A DNA stretch of 64,000 nucleotides. It comes from RPQJ01 sp963731105. GTDB lineage: Bacteria > Pseudomonadota > Gammaproteobacteria > Steroidobacterales > Steroidobacteraceae. Below are positions 53,472 through 62,903 of the stretch, piece after piece. How positions within the stretch are numbered: position 1 is the first letter of the stretch; every line of letters begins with the position of its first letter. The position numbers were made by a program, and so were the translations under genes. The stretch is from contig CAVSUM010000028.1 in NCBI GenBank assembly GCA_963731105.1, forward strand, positions 62,001 to 126,000. The letters are read 5' to 3'. The notes under the pieces were generated by a model that was given only the letters and a program-made list of their open reading frames with translations, had not been told where the DNA came from and did no database searches.

Positions 53472-54512
53472 ATGGCCCTCGAACTCCAGCAGTTGCGCCA
53501 GGTCGTCGCCCTCGCGGAGCACGGCAGTTTCGTGCGGGCGGCCGCGGCCTTGCACATCAGCCAGCCGGCGCTGTCGCGCAGCATCCAGAACCTGGAACGG
53601 CAATTCGGCAGTGAACTGTTCCTGCGCTCCAGCGTCGGCGTCGTGCCCACCGACCTCGGGCGTCTGTACATCGCGCGTGCCCGCGACCTGCTGCGGATGG
53701 CGGATGAACTCGACCGCGAGGCGGTGACCCATGGGACCTTGCGCGCCGGCCGGGTCGCCGTCGGCGGCGGACCGTATCCGTCCGAGTCATTCCTGGGCCC
53801 GGCCGCCGTCAAGTTCGTCGAGCAGTACCCGAGAGTCAGCGTGCAGTTGCAGGCCCGCGACTGGGACGACCTGCTGCGGTTGCTGCGCAGCCGCGAGCTC
53901 GATTTCTTCGTCGCCGAGACCAGCACGCTGCAGCACGAACCCGACCTCGAGATCGTGCCGATGGCCTCCGCGCACTCGATCTACTTCGTGGCGCGCGCCG
54001 GGCATCCGCTCACCAGGCGCGACAACGTCACCGCCGCGGACGTGTTCGAGTGGCCGTTCGTAGCACCCGGACGCATCCCGCCGCGAGTCCTCGACCCGCT
54101 GCTGGCAGCGCATCGGGCTGCAACGGCACGAATCGCGGCGCCGCGCCCGCTCCCGGCCATCCAGTGCAACGGCCTCGCCCCGGTGAAGCGCATCCTGGCG
54201 ACCTCCGACGCGGTGAGTGCCTCCATCCTGTCCTGCGTCGCGACCGAACTCGAGAACGGGCAGTTCGTGATCCTGGGCACCGCGCCGTGGCTGCACCTGC
54301 ACTACGGCATCGTCAGCCTCAAGGGTCGGCCGTGGACCCAGGCCGCGGAGCGGTTCCGCGAGTTCGTGCTCGACGCGCAACGCGAGGCCGTGCGGGAAGA
54401 GCAGCAATTGCTCGAGCGCTTCGGGCCCGGGCTCGCCCGGCGCCCGGCGCGACCCAGCCGCGGAGCCGGCGCAGCCCCGGCCCCGCCCGGCCGACGCCTC
54501 AAGGCTCGATGA
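53472..54512 (+). CDS. LysR-family transcriptional regulator
   Basis: A 346-residue LTTR: N-terminal winged HTH (LELQQLRQVVALAEHGSFVR; HISQPALSRSIQNLERQFGS), then the effector domain beginning LRAGRVAVGGGPYP. It is divergent from the sulfatase and convergent with the second alkylsulfatase, whose stop it overlaps by 14 bp. In Pseudomonas, SdsB, a LysR protein, controls the alkylsulfatase SdsA; a comparable role here is inferred from position only. Confidence 0.85.
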   Translation: MALELQQLRQVVALAEHGSFVRAAAALHISQPALSRSIQNLERQFGSELFLRSSVGVVPTDLGRLYIARARDLLRMADELDREAVTHGTLRAGRVAVGGGPYPSESFLGPAAVKFVEQYPRVSVQLQARDWDDLLRLLRSRELDFFVAETSTLQHEPDLEIVPMASAHSIYFVARAGHPLTRRDNVTAADVFEWPFVAPGRIPPRVLDPLLAAHRAATARIAAPRPLPAIQCNGLAPVKRILATSDAVSASILSCVATELENGQFVILGTAPWLHLHYGIVSLKGRPWTQAAERFREFVLDAQREAVREEQQLLERFGPGLARRPARPSRGAGAAPAPPGRRLKAR

Positions 54513-56478
54513 CGTTGAAGGTCGTCGGGAACTTGACCAGCAGCCCGAGCAGTTCGCGCAGCGCCGCCGGGCGCCTGACCCTCGACCTGGATCGCGCCCT
54601 CGGCATACGCCTGCTGAAACGTCGATTGCTGCAGCGAGATGCGGTCCAGCGTGGCGCGCGTCGTGGTCACCGTGGCGTCGGCCTTTGCATCCTCGACGCC
54701 TTCGAGCGCGGTCAACGTGCTGTTCTCGAGGTTCACCAGGTAGCGCTGGTCCGTGTCGGTGAAGCGCCAGTTGAGCGCGATCCGCTTGCCCTCGGCCCGC
54801 TCGGCGTCGAGGCGAATGGCGAGGTAGTCGAAGTAGTCGCCCAGCGGCAGGCTGCGGATCATGTCGGGACTCGCCGTCGTGATGCCCGAGGGCTGCGGCG
54901 ACCCGTGACGGAGTTCCTGCGCGCCCTGCAGATAGGCGGAGCGCCACGTGCCGGACTGTGACTGGTAGCCGAGCTGCTCGAGCGCGTCGGCCCCCAGTTC
55001 GCGCGCTGCCCGGTTGCCCGGATCGGCGAACACCAGCTGCGACGCCACCTGCGCCACCCAGCGGTACTCGCCCCGGGCAAAGTCGGCCCGGGCCCGCTCG
55101 AGCACCGCCTCCGCACCGCCCATGTACTCGATGGCCTTGCGCGCCTTCGCCTGCGGCGGCAGCGGATCGAGGTTCGCCGGATTGCCGTCGTACCAGCCAA
55201 GATAGTGCTGGTACACCGCCTTCACGTTGTGCTTGACGGCACCGTAGAACGGCTGCACGCCCCAGGTCTCGGCGAGCGATGGCGGCAGGCGGATCATCTC
55301 GGCGATCTCAGGCGCCGTGTAGCCCTCGTTCATGCGCCGCACGGTCTGGTCGTGGACGAACTTGTAGAGGTCGCGCTGCTTCGCGAGGTGGTCGCGCACC
55401 TGCTGGCTGCCCCACACGGGCCAGTTGTGCTGCACCACCATGACGTCGCTGCGGTCGCCGTAGCGATGCAGCGCGTCGTTGAGGTACGAGGACCAGAGCC
55501 GGCATCCCGCACGCGGGCGCCGCGCAGCGGCAGCAGGTTGTGGAAAGTCTGGCAGGCCAGTTCCGCCATGTTCAGCACGCGGAACTGCGGGAAGTACATG
55601 TACAGCTCGACCGGCGCCTCGGACTCGGGCGCGAGCGAGAACTCGATCTCGACGCCATCGATGACGTGCGTCTCGCGCGGTTGCCCGATCGTGTGGTTGG
55701 GCGCGATGAGCGTGATGCTGCCGAGACCGACCGTCTTGCCGAGCCCGACGTCGACCTGGCCGCGCTCGCCGCGCGGCAGCAGCATGCCGAACTGGTACTG
55801 GGCCCGGCGGCCCATTGCATTGCCGGCAATGACGTTCTCGCCGATGGCTTCATTCATGAAACCGACCGGGGCCCAGATGCCGACCTTGCCCGAGCGGACG
55901 TCGGCCTCGTCCACCACGCCGCGAACGCCACCGAAATGGTCCGCGTGACTGTGCGTATAGATGACGGCGACGACGGGCTTGCGCGGACGGTGCTGGAAAT
56001 ACAGCTCCATGCCCTTGCCCGCCGACTCGGTGAAGGTCATCGGGTCGATGACGATCAGGCCAGTGTCGCCTTCGACGATGGTCAGGTTGTCGATGTCGTA
56101 GCCGCGGACCTGGTACACGCGCTCGGCCACCTTGAACAGGCCGTGCAGGTTGTTGATGCGGGCCTGCTCCCACAGTGCGGGGTGCACGCTGTCGGGGACC
56201 GCGGTCGCCTCGTCGATGAAACGGTAGGCACGCATGTCCCAGACGACGTGACCGTCGGCCGCCGTAATGACGGGCTCGGGGAGCGCGGCAATGAAGCCGC
56301 GACGGGCGTCATCCATCGCGCGTGGCGCCTGCGCCAGCAGCGTCGGCGACACCGACTGCTGCATCTCGCGCGTGGTCGCGGTGGCCGGCTTGCCGTCGCC
56401 GGCGGCGTGGGCCGCGGTCGGCAGCAGCGGGCTGGCTGCCAGCAGCAGCGAAGCAAGGGTCTGCAGGTGTCGCGTCAT
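54499..56478 (-). CDS. Second SdsA-like alkylsulfatase (two frame breaks)
   Basis: Signal peptide (HLQTLASLLLAASPLLPTAAHA) then the metallo-beta-lactamase core THSHADHFGG (H176, H178, D180, H181) followed by GVRGVVDEADVRSGKVGIW, close to the first alkylsulfatase. A missing base near 55510 (restores RDARLWSSYLNDALHRYGD) and an extra base near 54570 (restores QAPAALRELLGLLVKFP) break the frame; net length is 660 codons. The C-terminal SCP2-like domain (TFQQAYAEGAIQVEG) is present as in SdsA1. The pair differ enough to suggest different sulfate-ester preferences. Confidence 0.83.
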
Positions 56479-56524
56479 GTCGTTGATCCCCGTTTGCAGT
56501 CCCGTGTAGCCGATGTCATTTTGA

Positions 56525-58079
56525 TCAGAGCTGCGATTCAACCGGCAGCCAGCTCGCCACCCATGCCTGGAATTTCCGCCCGCCGGACGCCTCCGGCTCC
56601 TGGTCGTAGTTCTGCTGGCCATCCGTCCAGGCGAGGTCACCCTCGACGAGGCTCACCTGCCAGGCGCGCGCACCGGAGGCCTGCAGCTCGAACAGCGCCA
56701 TGAACTGCTGCGCCAGTTCCTCGCTTTTCACCAGCACGCCCTGCTCGCTGTTGAGCGAAGTCGAGCGCGGATCGAGGTTGTAGCTGCCGACGAACAGCGT
56801 CTCCCCGTCCACGGCGAGCCCCTTGGTGTGCAAGCTGGCGCCGCTGGATCCGAAGAACGTGGAGCGCGTCTGCGCGCCCGGCGTCGGCTTCAACTCCCAC
56901 AACTGCACACCGCCGGCGAGCAGCTGCTCGCGGTACTCTGAGTAGCCGCCGTGCACCGCCGCCACGTCATTGGCTGCGAGCGAGTTGGTGAGCACCCTGA
57001 CCCGCCTGCCAGACTGGGCGGATTCGACCAGCCCCCGGGTACCCCCGTCCCCCGGCACGAAGTATGGCGATACGATCGTCAGGTCCCGCTGCGCATCGCG
57101 CATCACCGGTGCCAGCACCGCGAGCACGTCGGAATTGCCGCGATCGGGATCCGTGTAGATCTTGCCAGGATCGTCCGACGACGAAGCGATACTCGCTCGA
57201 CCAGCTCATCGGCCAGTCGCCGCTCACCAGGCGTGTCACGGCGTCGTCGCGACGCAGCAGTTCCGCGTAGCCGCCCTGCTTCGCTTGCTCCATGGCTGCG
57301 GCCAGGGGGCCGCGCAGCTTTTCGAGCGCCGCGTCGTTCACCTCGCTCGGGCTCAGCACGGCGAGCGGATAGGCTGCCGCCGAGTTCCAGTAGCGGTCGA
57401 ACGAGGCGGAAGCGTCCTGCACCACTGGCCCGACCATCGCGAAGTCGAGGTCGACGAAGTTGACCTCCTCGCTGGCACCGAAGTACTCGTCGCCGAGATT
57501 GCGCCCGCCGACGACGGCGATCCGGTTATCGGCAATCCAGGTCTTGTTGTGCATGCGACGGTTGAGCCGCTTGGCATCGCCGAGCAGGTCGCCGAGGAAG
57601 GCCATCGACCCGGAGCGCGACGGCAGTGGATTGAACATGCGCACTGCGATGTTCGGGTGGGCGTCGAGCGCCGCGAGCCCGTCGTTCTTGGCGCGCGCAT
57701 CCATGTCGTCCAGCAGCAGGCGCACCTTCACACCGCGGTCCGCCGCCTGCAGCAACAGGTACGCCAGCGCGAGCCCCGTCTGGTCGCCGTGCCAGATATA
57801 GGTCTGCACATCGACGCTACGCCCGGCAATGCGCGTCACGGCCGCGCGCACGGCGAACGCCTCGGGCCCCTCGCTCACCAGCCGGAAGCCCGACTGGCCC
57901 GGATGGCGCTGCTGTGCCGGGGCGATGGCGTCGTCGAGCCTGGTGCCGGTGCCGAGCGCAACGGCCGCATCGACCGGGGCCTCCGGTCGCGGCGGCAGCT
58001 GCGCGCAGCCAGCGGCGAACAGCAGCAGCACGGGCCACGCCAGGCGGAGGATGCGAGCGAAACCGGATGGACTGGACAT
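56525..58079 (-). CDS. Phospholipase D-like lipoprotein (one frame break)
   Basis: Signal peptide with lipobox (LLFAAGCAQL), so a membrane lipoprotein. Two PLD phosphodiesterase motifs: the first HNKTWIADNRIAVVGGRN, the second HTKGLAVDGETLFVGSYNLD, as in the cardiolipin synthase/PLD family that uses two HKD motifs. A -like extra base near 57172 restores FVVDDPGKIYTDPDRG; the corrected length is 518 codons. It most resembles the periplasmic/outer-leaflet PLD-family proteins (YbhO/ClsC-like), with phospholipid headgroup exchange or hydrolysis likely. Confidence 0.83.
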
Positions 58080-58166
58080 CGACGGGACCTGACCGGTAGG
58101 GATGGACGTTGGGCCGGGATTCTCGCGGCACCCGGCCTGCACCGCAACGACAACCCGCCGGCGTGC

Positions 58167-59849
58167 CTATCCGGCAAGCGCTCCCGTCCTGCCGACCGGC
58201 CGGTTCAGGGGATCAAACAACACGCCCGGATTGAGAATGCCCTGCGGATCGACCACCTGCTTGGCGGCCGCCAGCATCTGCCGGAACAGCGGGTCCACTT
58301 CGCGCTCGTAGCCGCTGCGGTGATCGCGACCGACCGCGTGGTGATGGGTGATCGTGCCGCCGTGCGTCACGACGGCCGTGTTGGCGGCCAGCTTGATCTC
58401 GCGCCACGCGGCCAGCGCACTCGCGACGCTGCCGTCCGCCGCACGCGTGACGAGCGTGAAATACGGCGCCGGACCATCCGGGTACAGATGCGTGAAGCGG
58501 CAAGACAACCGCGCCTCCTGTCCCGTCGCCTGTCGGACGGCGCGGCCGACGTCTTCCTTGACGTTGCGGTAGAAGTCCTCGAACCGGTCCCAGGTGATCG
58601 CGGTCTCGAAGGTATCCATGATCACGCCGAGGCCCACGGCCGGATCGCGCCAGTAGGGCATGCGCAGGAAGGCGTCGCGCCACGCTCCCGCGGCGCCGCT
58701 GCGGTGCTCGCGGGTACCCTCGGTGGACATCGAGCGTTCGACGGCCGCCGCGTCGTAGCGGCCGCCGTGGTCACGCACCAGTTCCAGCGCACGTTCCATC
58801 CACGCCTGCAGCGGGTGGTCGGCGGATTCGAACGCCAGCACCAGGATGGCCGAACGCCCGTCGCCGACGCCGGAGAACGCGGCCTCCAGCGGATCGAGCA
58901 GCCGGCAATTGCTCGGGTTGAGCCCGGATTGCGCCAGGTGCCGCACGCACGCGACGGCAGCGAAGTAATCGTCGAACTGCACCGACGCCGAGGCGCGGAA
59001 CCGCGGCACGGCCTGCAGGCGCAGCCAGGCTTCGGTGATCACGCCGAGCGTGCCCTCCGAGCCGAGCACCAGCCGGTCCGGGGCCGGCCCGGCACCGGAC
59101 CCCGGCAGGCGACGCGTCTGCATGATGCCGGCCGGCGTCACCAGCCGCGTGGCTGCGACGAAGTCGTCGATGTGCGTGTATTGCGTGGCGAAGTGGCCGC
59201 CGGCCCGGGTGGCAATCCAGCCGCCCAGCGCCGAGAACTCGAAGCTCTGCGGGAAGTGGCGCAGCGTCAGGCCATGCGGCTTGAGTTGCGCTTCGAGTTC
59301 AGGCCCCAGTGCGCCGGCCTGGATGCGCGCGGCACGACTGACCGGGTCCACTTCGAGAACGCGATTGAGGCGCTCGAGATCGAGTGAGACGGCAGCCGCA
59401 TAGCCTGGACCAACTGCGGCTTCCACTCCCCCGCAGACGCTGCTGCCGCCACCGTAGGGAATCACCGCGACGTTGCTGGCCTGAGCCCAGTCGAGGATGT
59501 CGACGACCGCTCGTTCGTCATCAGGGTAGGCAACCCAGTCGGGCGGGGACGGTGGCGTGCGCAACCACATGCGGGCGCAGTCGGCGTAGCTCTTGCCGGC
59601 GCAGTGGTTGAGGCGATCGAGTGGCGACGCCGAGAACTGTTCCGCCAGGGCGGCCGGCGGCCTGATGCGCGGCGCCGGCAAATTGAAGTCGCCAACCTGT
59701 GGCGACGGCCGATCCTCGACCTGGGCGCCGATGTGGGCCAGCATCGCCCGCACCACGAGCTGCTCGCGTGCATCGAGCGCATCGCTCGCCAGGCCCCAGC
59801 CCCAGAAGCGGCGCAACGGACGACGGGAAAGAGTGCTGTCGGTATCCAT
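58167..59849 (-). CDS. FAD-linked oxidase resembling alkyl-DHAP synthase
   Basis: A 560-residue protein with an FAD-binding PCMH domain (VIPYGGGSSVCGGVEAAVG; GALGPELEAQLKPHG) and the GGWIATRAGGHFATQYTHI block. Near the C terminus a THHHAVGRDHRSGYER motif matches the triple-His of alkyl-dihydroxyacetone-phosphate synthase (AGPS), and the CRFTHLYPDGPAP stretch fits too. Bacterial relatives include lactate/glycolate oxidases, and the AGPS assignment has not been shown for bacterial copies. If correct it would replace an acyl by an alkyl chain in lipid synthesis. Confidence 0.75.
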   Translation of the reverse strand: MDTDSTLSRRPLRRFWGWGLASDALDAREQLVVRAMLAHIGAQVEDRPSPQVGDFNLPAPRIRPPAALAEQFSASPLDRLNHCAGKSYADCARMWLRTPPSPPDWVAYPDDERAVVDILDWAQASNVAVIPYGGGSSVCGGVEAAVGPGYAAAVSLDLERLNRVLEVDPVSRAARIQAGALGPELEAQLKPHGLTLRHFPQSFEFSALGGWIATRAGGHFATQYTHIDDFVAATRLVTPAGIMQTRRLPGSGAGPAPDRLVLGSEGTLGVITEAWLRLQAVPRFRASASVQFDDYFAAVACVRHLAQSGLNPSNCRLLDPLEAAFSGVGDGRSAILVLAFESADHPLQAWMERALELVRDHGGRYDAAAVERSMSTEGTREHRSGAAGAWRDAFLRMPYWRDPAVGLGVIMDTFETAITWDRFEDFYRNVKEDVGRAVRQATGQEARLSCRFTHLYPDGPAPYFTLVTRAADGSVASALAAWREIKLAANTAVVTHGGTITHHHAVGRDHRSGYEREVDPLFRQMLAAAKQVVDPQGILNPGVLFDPLNRPVGRTGALAG

Positions 59850-59924
59850 CGGTTGACCCCGTGTGACCGGCGCCGATTATGGACGGTGCCGAGGCGCGGC
59901 GGATCACCCAGGCCCGGCACTGGC

Positions 59925-59959
59925 TTGACAGCGCAAGTTAATTCGATAATTCTGGAAAT
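59925..59959 (+). promoter_or_regulatory. Promoter/operator of the arsR-type gene, near-leaderless
   Basis: Perfect -35 TTGACA at 59925-59930. The best -10, GATAAT (59945-59950, five of six), gives a short 14-bp spacer; the alternative TAATTC (59947-59952) gives 16 bp but a poor match. Either puts the start site within a few bases of the ATG at 59960, so the transcript would be leaderless or nearly so, consistent with the absence of a Shine-Dalgarno site. AATT-N4-AATT (59940-59951) overlaps the -10 and could be the ArsR operator. Confidence 0.45.
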
Positions 59960-60265
59960 ATGGATACCAAAGCCGCCGTGCAGGCCCTGGCCGCCCTGGC
60001 CCAGGACAGCCGCCTCGAAGTGTTCCGGCTGCTGGTGCAGGCCGGCCCGGAAGGGCTGCCGGCCGGTGATATCGCCGCGCGGCTCGGCATCCCGCCGAGC
60101 ACGCTGTCCTTCCACGTGAAGGCCCTGTCGCAGGCCGGGCTGATCGAGTCCCGGTCGAAGAGTCGCTTCATCTACTACTTCGCCAACTTCGCGGCCATGA
60201 ACAGCCTGATCGCATTCCTCGGCGAGAACTGCTGCGGCCGCCAGTCCAGGCGGAGATCGTCATGA
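59960..60265 (+). CDS. ArsR-family winged-helix regulator
   Basis: A 101-residue ArsR/SmtB-type repressor. The HTH is LPAGDIAARLGIPPSTLSFHV, followed by the wing (SRSKSRFIYYFANFAAM). The C terminus holds a Cys pair, ENCCGRQ, as in arsenite-sensing ArsR2-type proteins, suggesting thiol-reactive ligand sensing; the ligand cannot be named. It overlaps the next gene (ATGA at 60262) and starts at a near-leaderless promoter, so it probably represses its own operon. Confidence 0.85.
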   Translation: MDTKAAVQALAALAQDSRLEVFRLLVQAGPEGLPAGDIAARLGIPPSTLSFHVKALSQAGLIESRSKSRFIYYFANFAAMNSLIAFLGENCCGRQSRRRSS

Positions 60266-61550
60266 CCCGTGACGCGCCGGCGCTCAATGCGGCCTGCCAG
60301 TGCATCGTGCTCGACCGCGCGCGCCTGCAGCGACAGTTGCAGGCCAACCTCGGCGAGGCGTCGCAGCTGCTCGACACACGCCCCGGCCTCATTGCCGGCA
60401 ATGTGGTGTTCGTCGACCCGCAGGACTCGGCGGCCATGGATCGCACGGCCGCGCTGCTGCGCCAGGCACTGACCAGCCAGGCGTTCGTGGACCATGTGGC
60501 GCAACACGCCCCGGCGATCGCCCGGCGCGAACCCGACTGCTCCGGCGGCCTGCTCGGGCTCGACTTCCACCTCGGCGGCACCACGCCGCAACTGATCGAG
60601 ATCAACATCAATCCGGGCGGCCTGCTGGTCAACCTCGAGCTGGCGCGTGCGGTCATACCGTGCTGCGAGCAGATCCGCGGGCCCGTCGAGGAGTTGGTGT
60701 CGGGCGACGTGCCGCTCGAGTCGGTACCAGCGCGAGTCGTCGACACGTTTCGCGCCGAGTGGCGTCGTACACGCGGCGACCGTCCGATCACGACGATCGC
60801 GATCGTGGACGACGATCCGACGAACCAGTACCTGTACCCGGAATTCCTGCTTTACCAGCGACTGTTCGAGCAGGCGGGCCTGCGGGCCGTGATCGCGGAC
60901 GCGGCGGCGCTCGAGATCAACGGCGATCGACTGATGGCCGCCGACGCACCGCTCGACCTTGTGTACAACCGGGTCACGGACTTCTACTTCCGCGAAGACC
61001 GCCACACCGCGCTGCGCGAGGCGTTCGAGCGCGGGCTCGCGGTGATCACGCCCAACCCTGCCTCACACGCGCACTGGGCCGACAAGCGGCTGCTGGCGTG
61101 GCTGCGCGACGAGACACTGCTGCAGGCAGCCGGGCTGGACGATGCGGGTCGTGCGCACCTGCTGCGGTCCATTCCGCCCACCGAGATCGTGGTGCCGACG
61201 CTGCCGCCGACCTGTGGCGCCGTCGCAAGGGACTGTTTTTCAAGCCGGTGGACGGCTACGGCAGCAAGGCCGCGTATCGCGGCGACAAGCTGACCCGCGC
61301 GACGTTCGCGAGCATCGTGGCCGGCCGCTACGTCGCGCAGGCCATCGCGCCGACGTCTTCACGGCACGTGTCGGTCGACGGTGCGACGTCGGAACTGCGA
61401 GTCGACGTCCGCGTGTTCGTCGGCAACGGCGCCCCGCTGCTGCGTGCCGCGCGACTGTATCGCGGCCAGACGACCAATTTCCGCACGCCGGGCGGCGGCT
61501 TTGCGCCGGTCATTACCTTGATTCCAACCGAACCCCTGCGCTCGAGCTGA
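60262..61550 (+). CDS. Circularly permuted ATP-grasp-like protein (one frame break)
   Basis: A 429-residue (corrected) protein. The Mg-binding ATP-grasp block EININPGG is at residues 113-120, but the ATP-phosphate block FFKPVDGYGSKAAYRG comes much later (~326-341). In ordinary ATP-grasp enzymes the order is reversed, so this is a circular permutation, as in glutathionylspermidine-synthase-type and other CP-ATP-grasp families. A -1 break near 61213 (restores PADLWRRRKGLFFKPVDG) interrupts it. It likely couples ATP hydrolysis to an amide or peptide-bond-like ligation; substrates unknown. It is co-translated with an ArsR regulator. Confidence 0.7.
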
Positions 61551-61581
61551 GTGCGCGCATACCCGACGCAGATCTGCCACG

Positions 61582-62247
61582 ATGACCACCATGGACGAAG
61601 CCAACACTGCGCTGAAGCCGCGCTGGCGCGGTGTATTGCACAAGTGGGCCGCGCCGTTCGCGTTCGGCGTCGGCACCGTGCTGGTTGCCCTGGCACCCAC
61701 GCGGCAGGCGGCGATTGCCGGCGCCATTTATGCGGCAAGCCTCGCGCTGCTGTTGTCCGTCAGCGCCGTCTATCACGGCTACTACTGGACACCGGGCCCT
61801 CGTAACTGGCTGCGCCGCGCCGACCATGCGTCGATCTTCCTGCTGATCGGCGGTACCTACACGCCGATCGCGATGCTCGCCATCGGCGGCAACGAGGGAC
61901 ACCGACTGCTGCTGGCCATCTGGAGCGGCGTCACGCTCGGCGTGCTGGTGTCCATGCTGTGGCCGCGCGCGCCGAAATTCGTCGCCGCCGGCATCGCCGT
62001 CGCGGTCGGCTGGATGATCGTGCCTTACATCGGCACGTTGCGCCGCGTGCTGGATGCGCCCGAGCTATGGCTGATCGTGCTCGGCGGCATCGCGTATACG
62101 GTGGGCGCCGTGGTGTACGCCGCCAAGCGACCCGACCCGTGGCCACGCAGCTTCGGCTATCACGAGATCTTCCACGTGCTGGTGCTGCTGGGCGCGGCGC
62201 TGCATCTCGCCGCGGTGCTGCTGATCGTGCGTGACGTGGCGGCCTGA
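61582..62247 (+). CDS. Hemolysin III / PAQR-type membrane protein
   Basis: A 221-residue seven-helix membrane protein of the HlyIII/YqfA (PAQR) family. The zinc-site histidines fit SAVYHGYYW (early His), and the distant pair in GYHEIFHVLVLLGAALHLAA. Typical segments RADHASIFLLIGGTYTPI and PYIGTLRRVL are present. The family has a hydrolase-like zinc site of unclear substrate and is not proven to be a haemolysin. It follows the ATP-grasp gene by 31 bp in the same direction. Its C-terminal 88 bp run antiparallel to the end of the next gene. Confidence 0.8.
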   Translation: MTTMDEANTALKPRWRGVLHKWAAPFAFGVGTVLVALAPTRQAAIAGAIYAASLALLLSVSAVYHGYYWTPGPRNWLRRADHASIFLLIGGTYTPIAMLAIGGNEGHRLLLAIWSGVTLGVLVSMLWPRAPKFVAAGIAVAVGWMIVPYIGTLRRVLDAPELWLIVLGGIAYTVGAVVYAAKRPDPWPRSFGYHEIFHVLVLLGAALHLAAVLLIVRDVAA

Positions 62248-62903
62248 GGCGGCCGCGCGTTGATCAGCCGCAACCGCACCGCTTCCTGCGGCGTCAGCGG
62301 GCGAATCGCTTCGTGCGACGCCTGCGACATGAGGGCCAGCAGCCCGGCGTCGATGCCCATCGATTCGAGGTACGCGCTGGCGTCCTGCCACACTCTCTGC
62401 TGGAAGGCAGCTTCGTCCGGCACCGGCACGCTGTTCTCGGCACGGTGCACACCGATTTCCGAGCCCCCGACCATCGATCGCTGTACGCCGCCCGCCAAGG
62501 CAAAGGGACATGCGCTGAAGCAGGTCCCCGCCGCCGGCCGACGCACGTCGTGCGTTCGCACGCCGACAACGGCCGAGAAACCGTGGCTGCGCACGACGCG
62601 TCCGACGGCCATCGCTGCGACCAGCTTGCCGCCGGGCGAGTTGAAATACACGGTTGCCGCAGCGATGCGTTCACGCTCGATCACGGCGGTGAGGCGTGTC
62701 GCCGCGTCGGAGTCGATGAACCCATCGAGATACAGCAGCCACGTGGAGCCGGACGACGCGTGCCCACCGTGCTCCGGAGCCACTGCCACGATCTGCAATG
62801 TTACGGGGACTGCTGTCTGCGTTACGGACGGCGGCGGTAGCGGCGCCGGTGTGCTGCAACCGGCCAGCAGCAGCACCCACGACCATCGGGCGATGCGCGT
62901 CAT
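62160..62903 (-). CDS. ClpP-like serine protease-fold lipoprotein
   Basis: Starts at 62903 overlapping the LysR stop (ATGA). Lipobox LLLAGCST gives Cys16. The mature chain has a crotonase/ClpP-like core with the NSPGGKLVAAMAVGRVVRSHG oxyanion region, a candidate nucleophile S130 in GTCFSACPFALAGG, and H153 in IGVHRAE. This matches the COG3904-type periplasmic putative proteases. The last ~30 codons extend over the PAQR gene end and may be non-native. Catalytic activity is inferred. Confidence 0.7.
   Translation of the reverse strand: MTRIARWSWVLLLAGCSTPAPLPPPSVTQTAVPVTLQIVAVAPEHGGHASSGSTWLLYLDGFIDSDAATRLTAVIERERIAAATVYFNSPGGKLVAAMAVGRVVRSHGFSAVVGVRTHDVRRPAAGTCFSACPFALAGGVQRSMVGGSEIGVHRAENSVPVPDEAAFQQRVWQDASAYLESMGIDAGLLALMSQASHEAIRPLTPQEAVRLRLINARPPQAATSRTISSTAARCSAAPSSTSTWKIS

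Noticed and set aside
59960..61550. An arsenic resistance operon
   Set aside because: No arsenate reductase, arsenite pump or methyltransferase accompanies the ArsR gene; the neighbours are an ATP-grasp-like protein and a HlyIII homologue.
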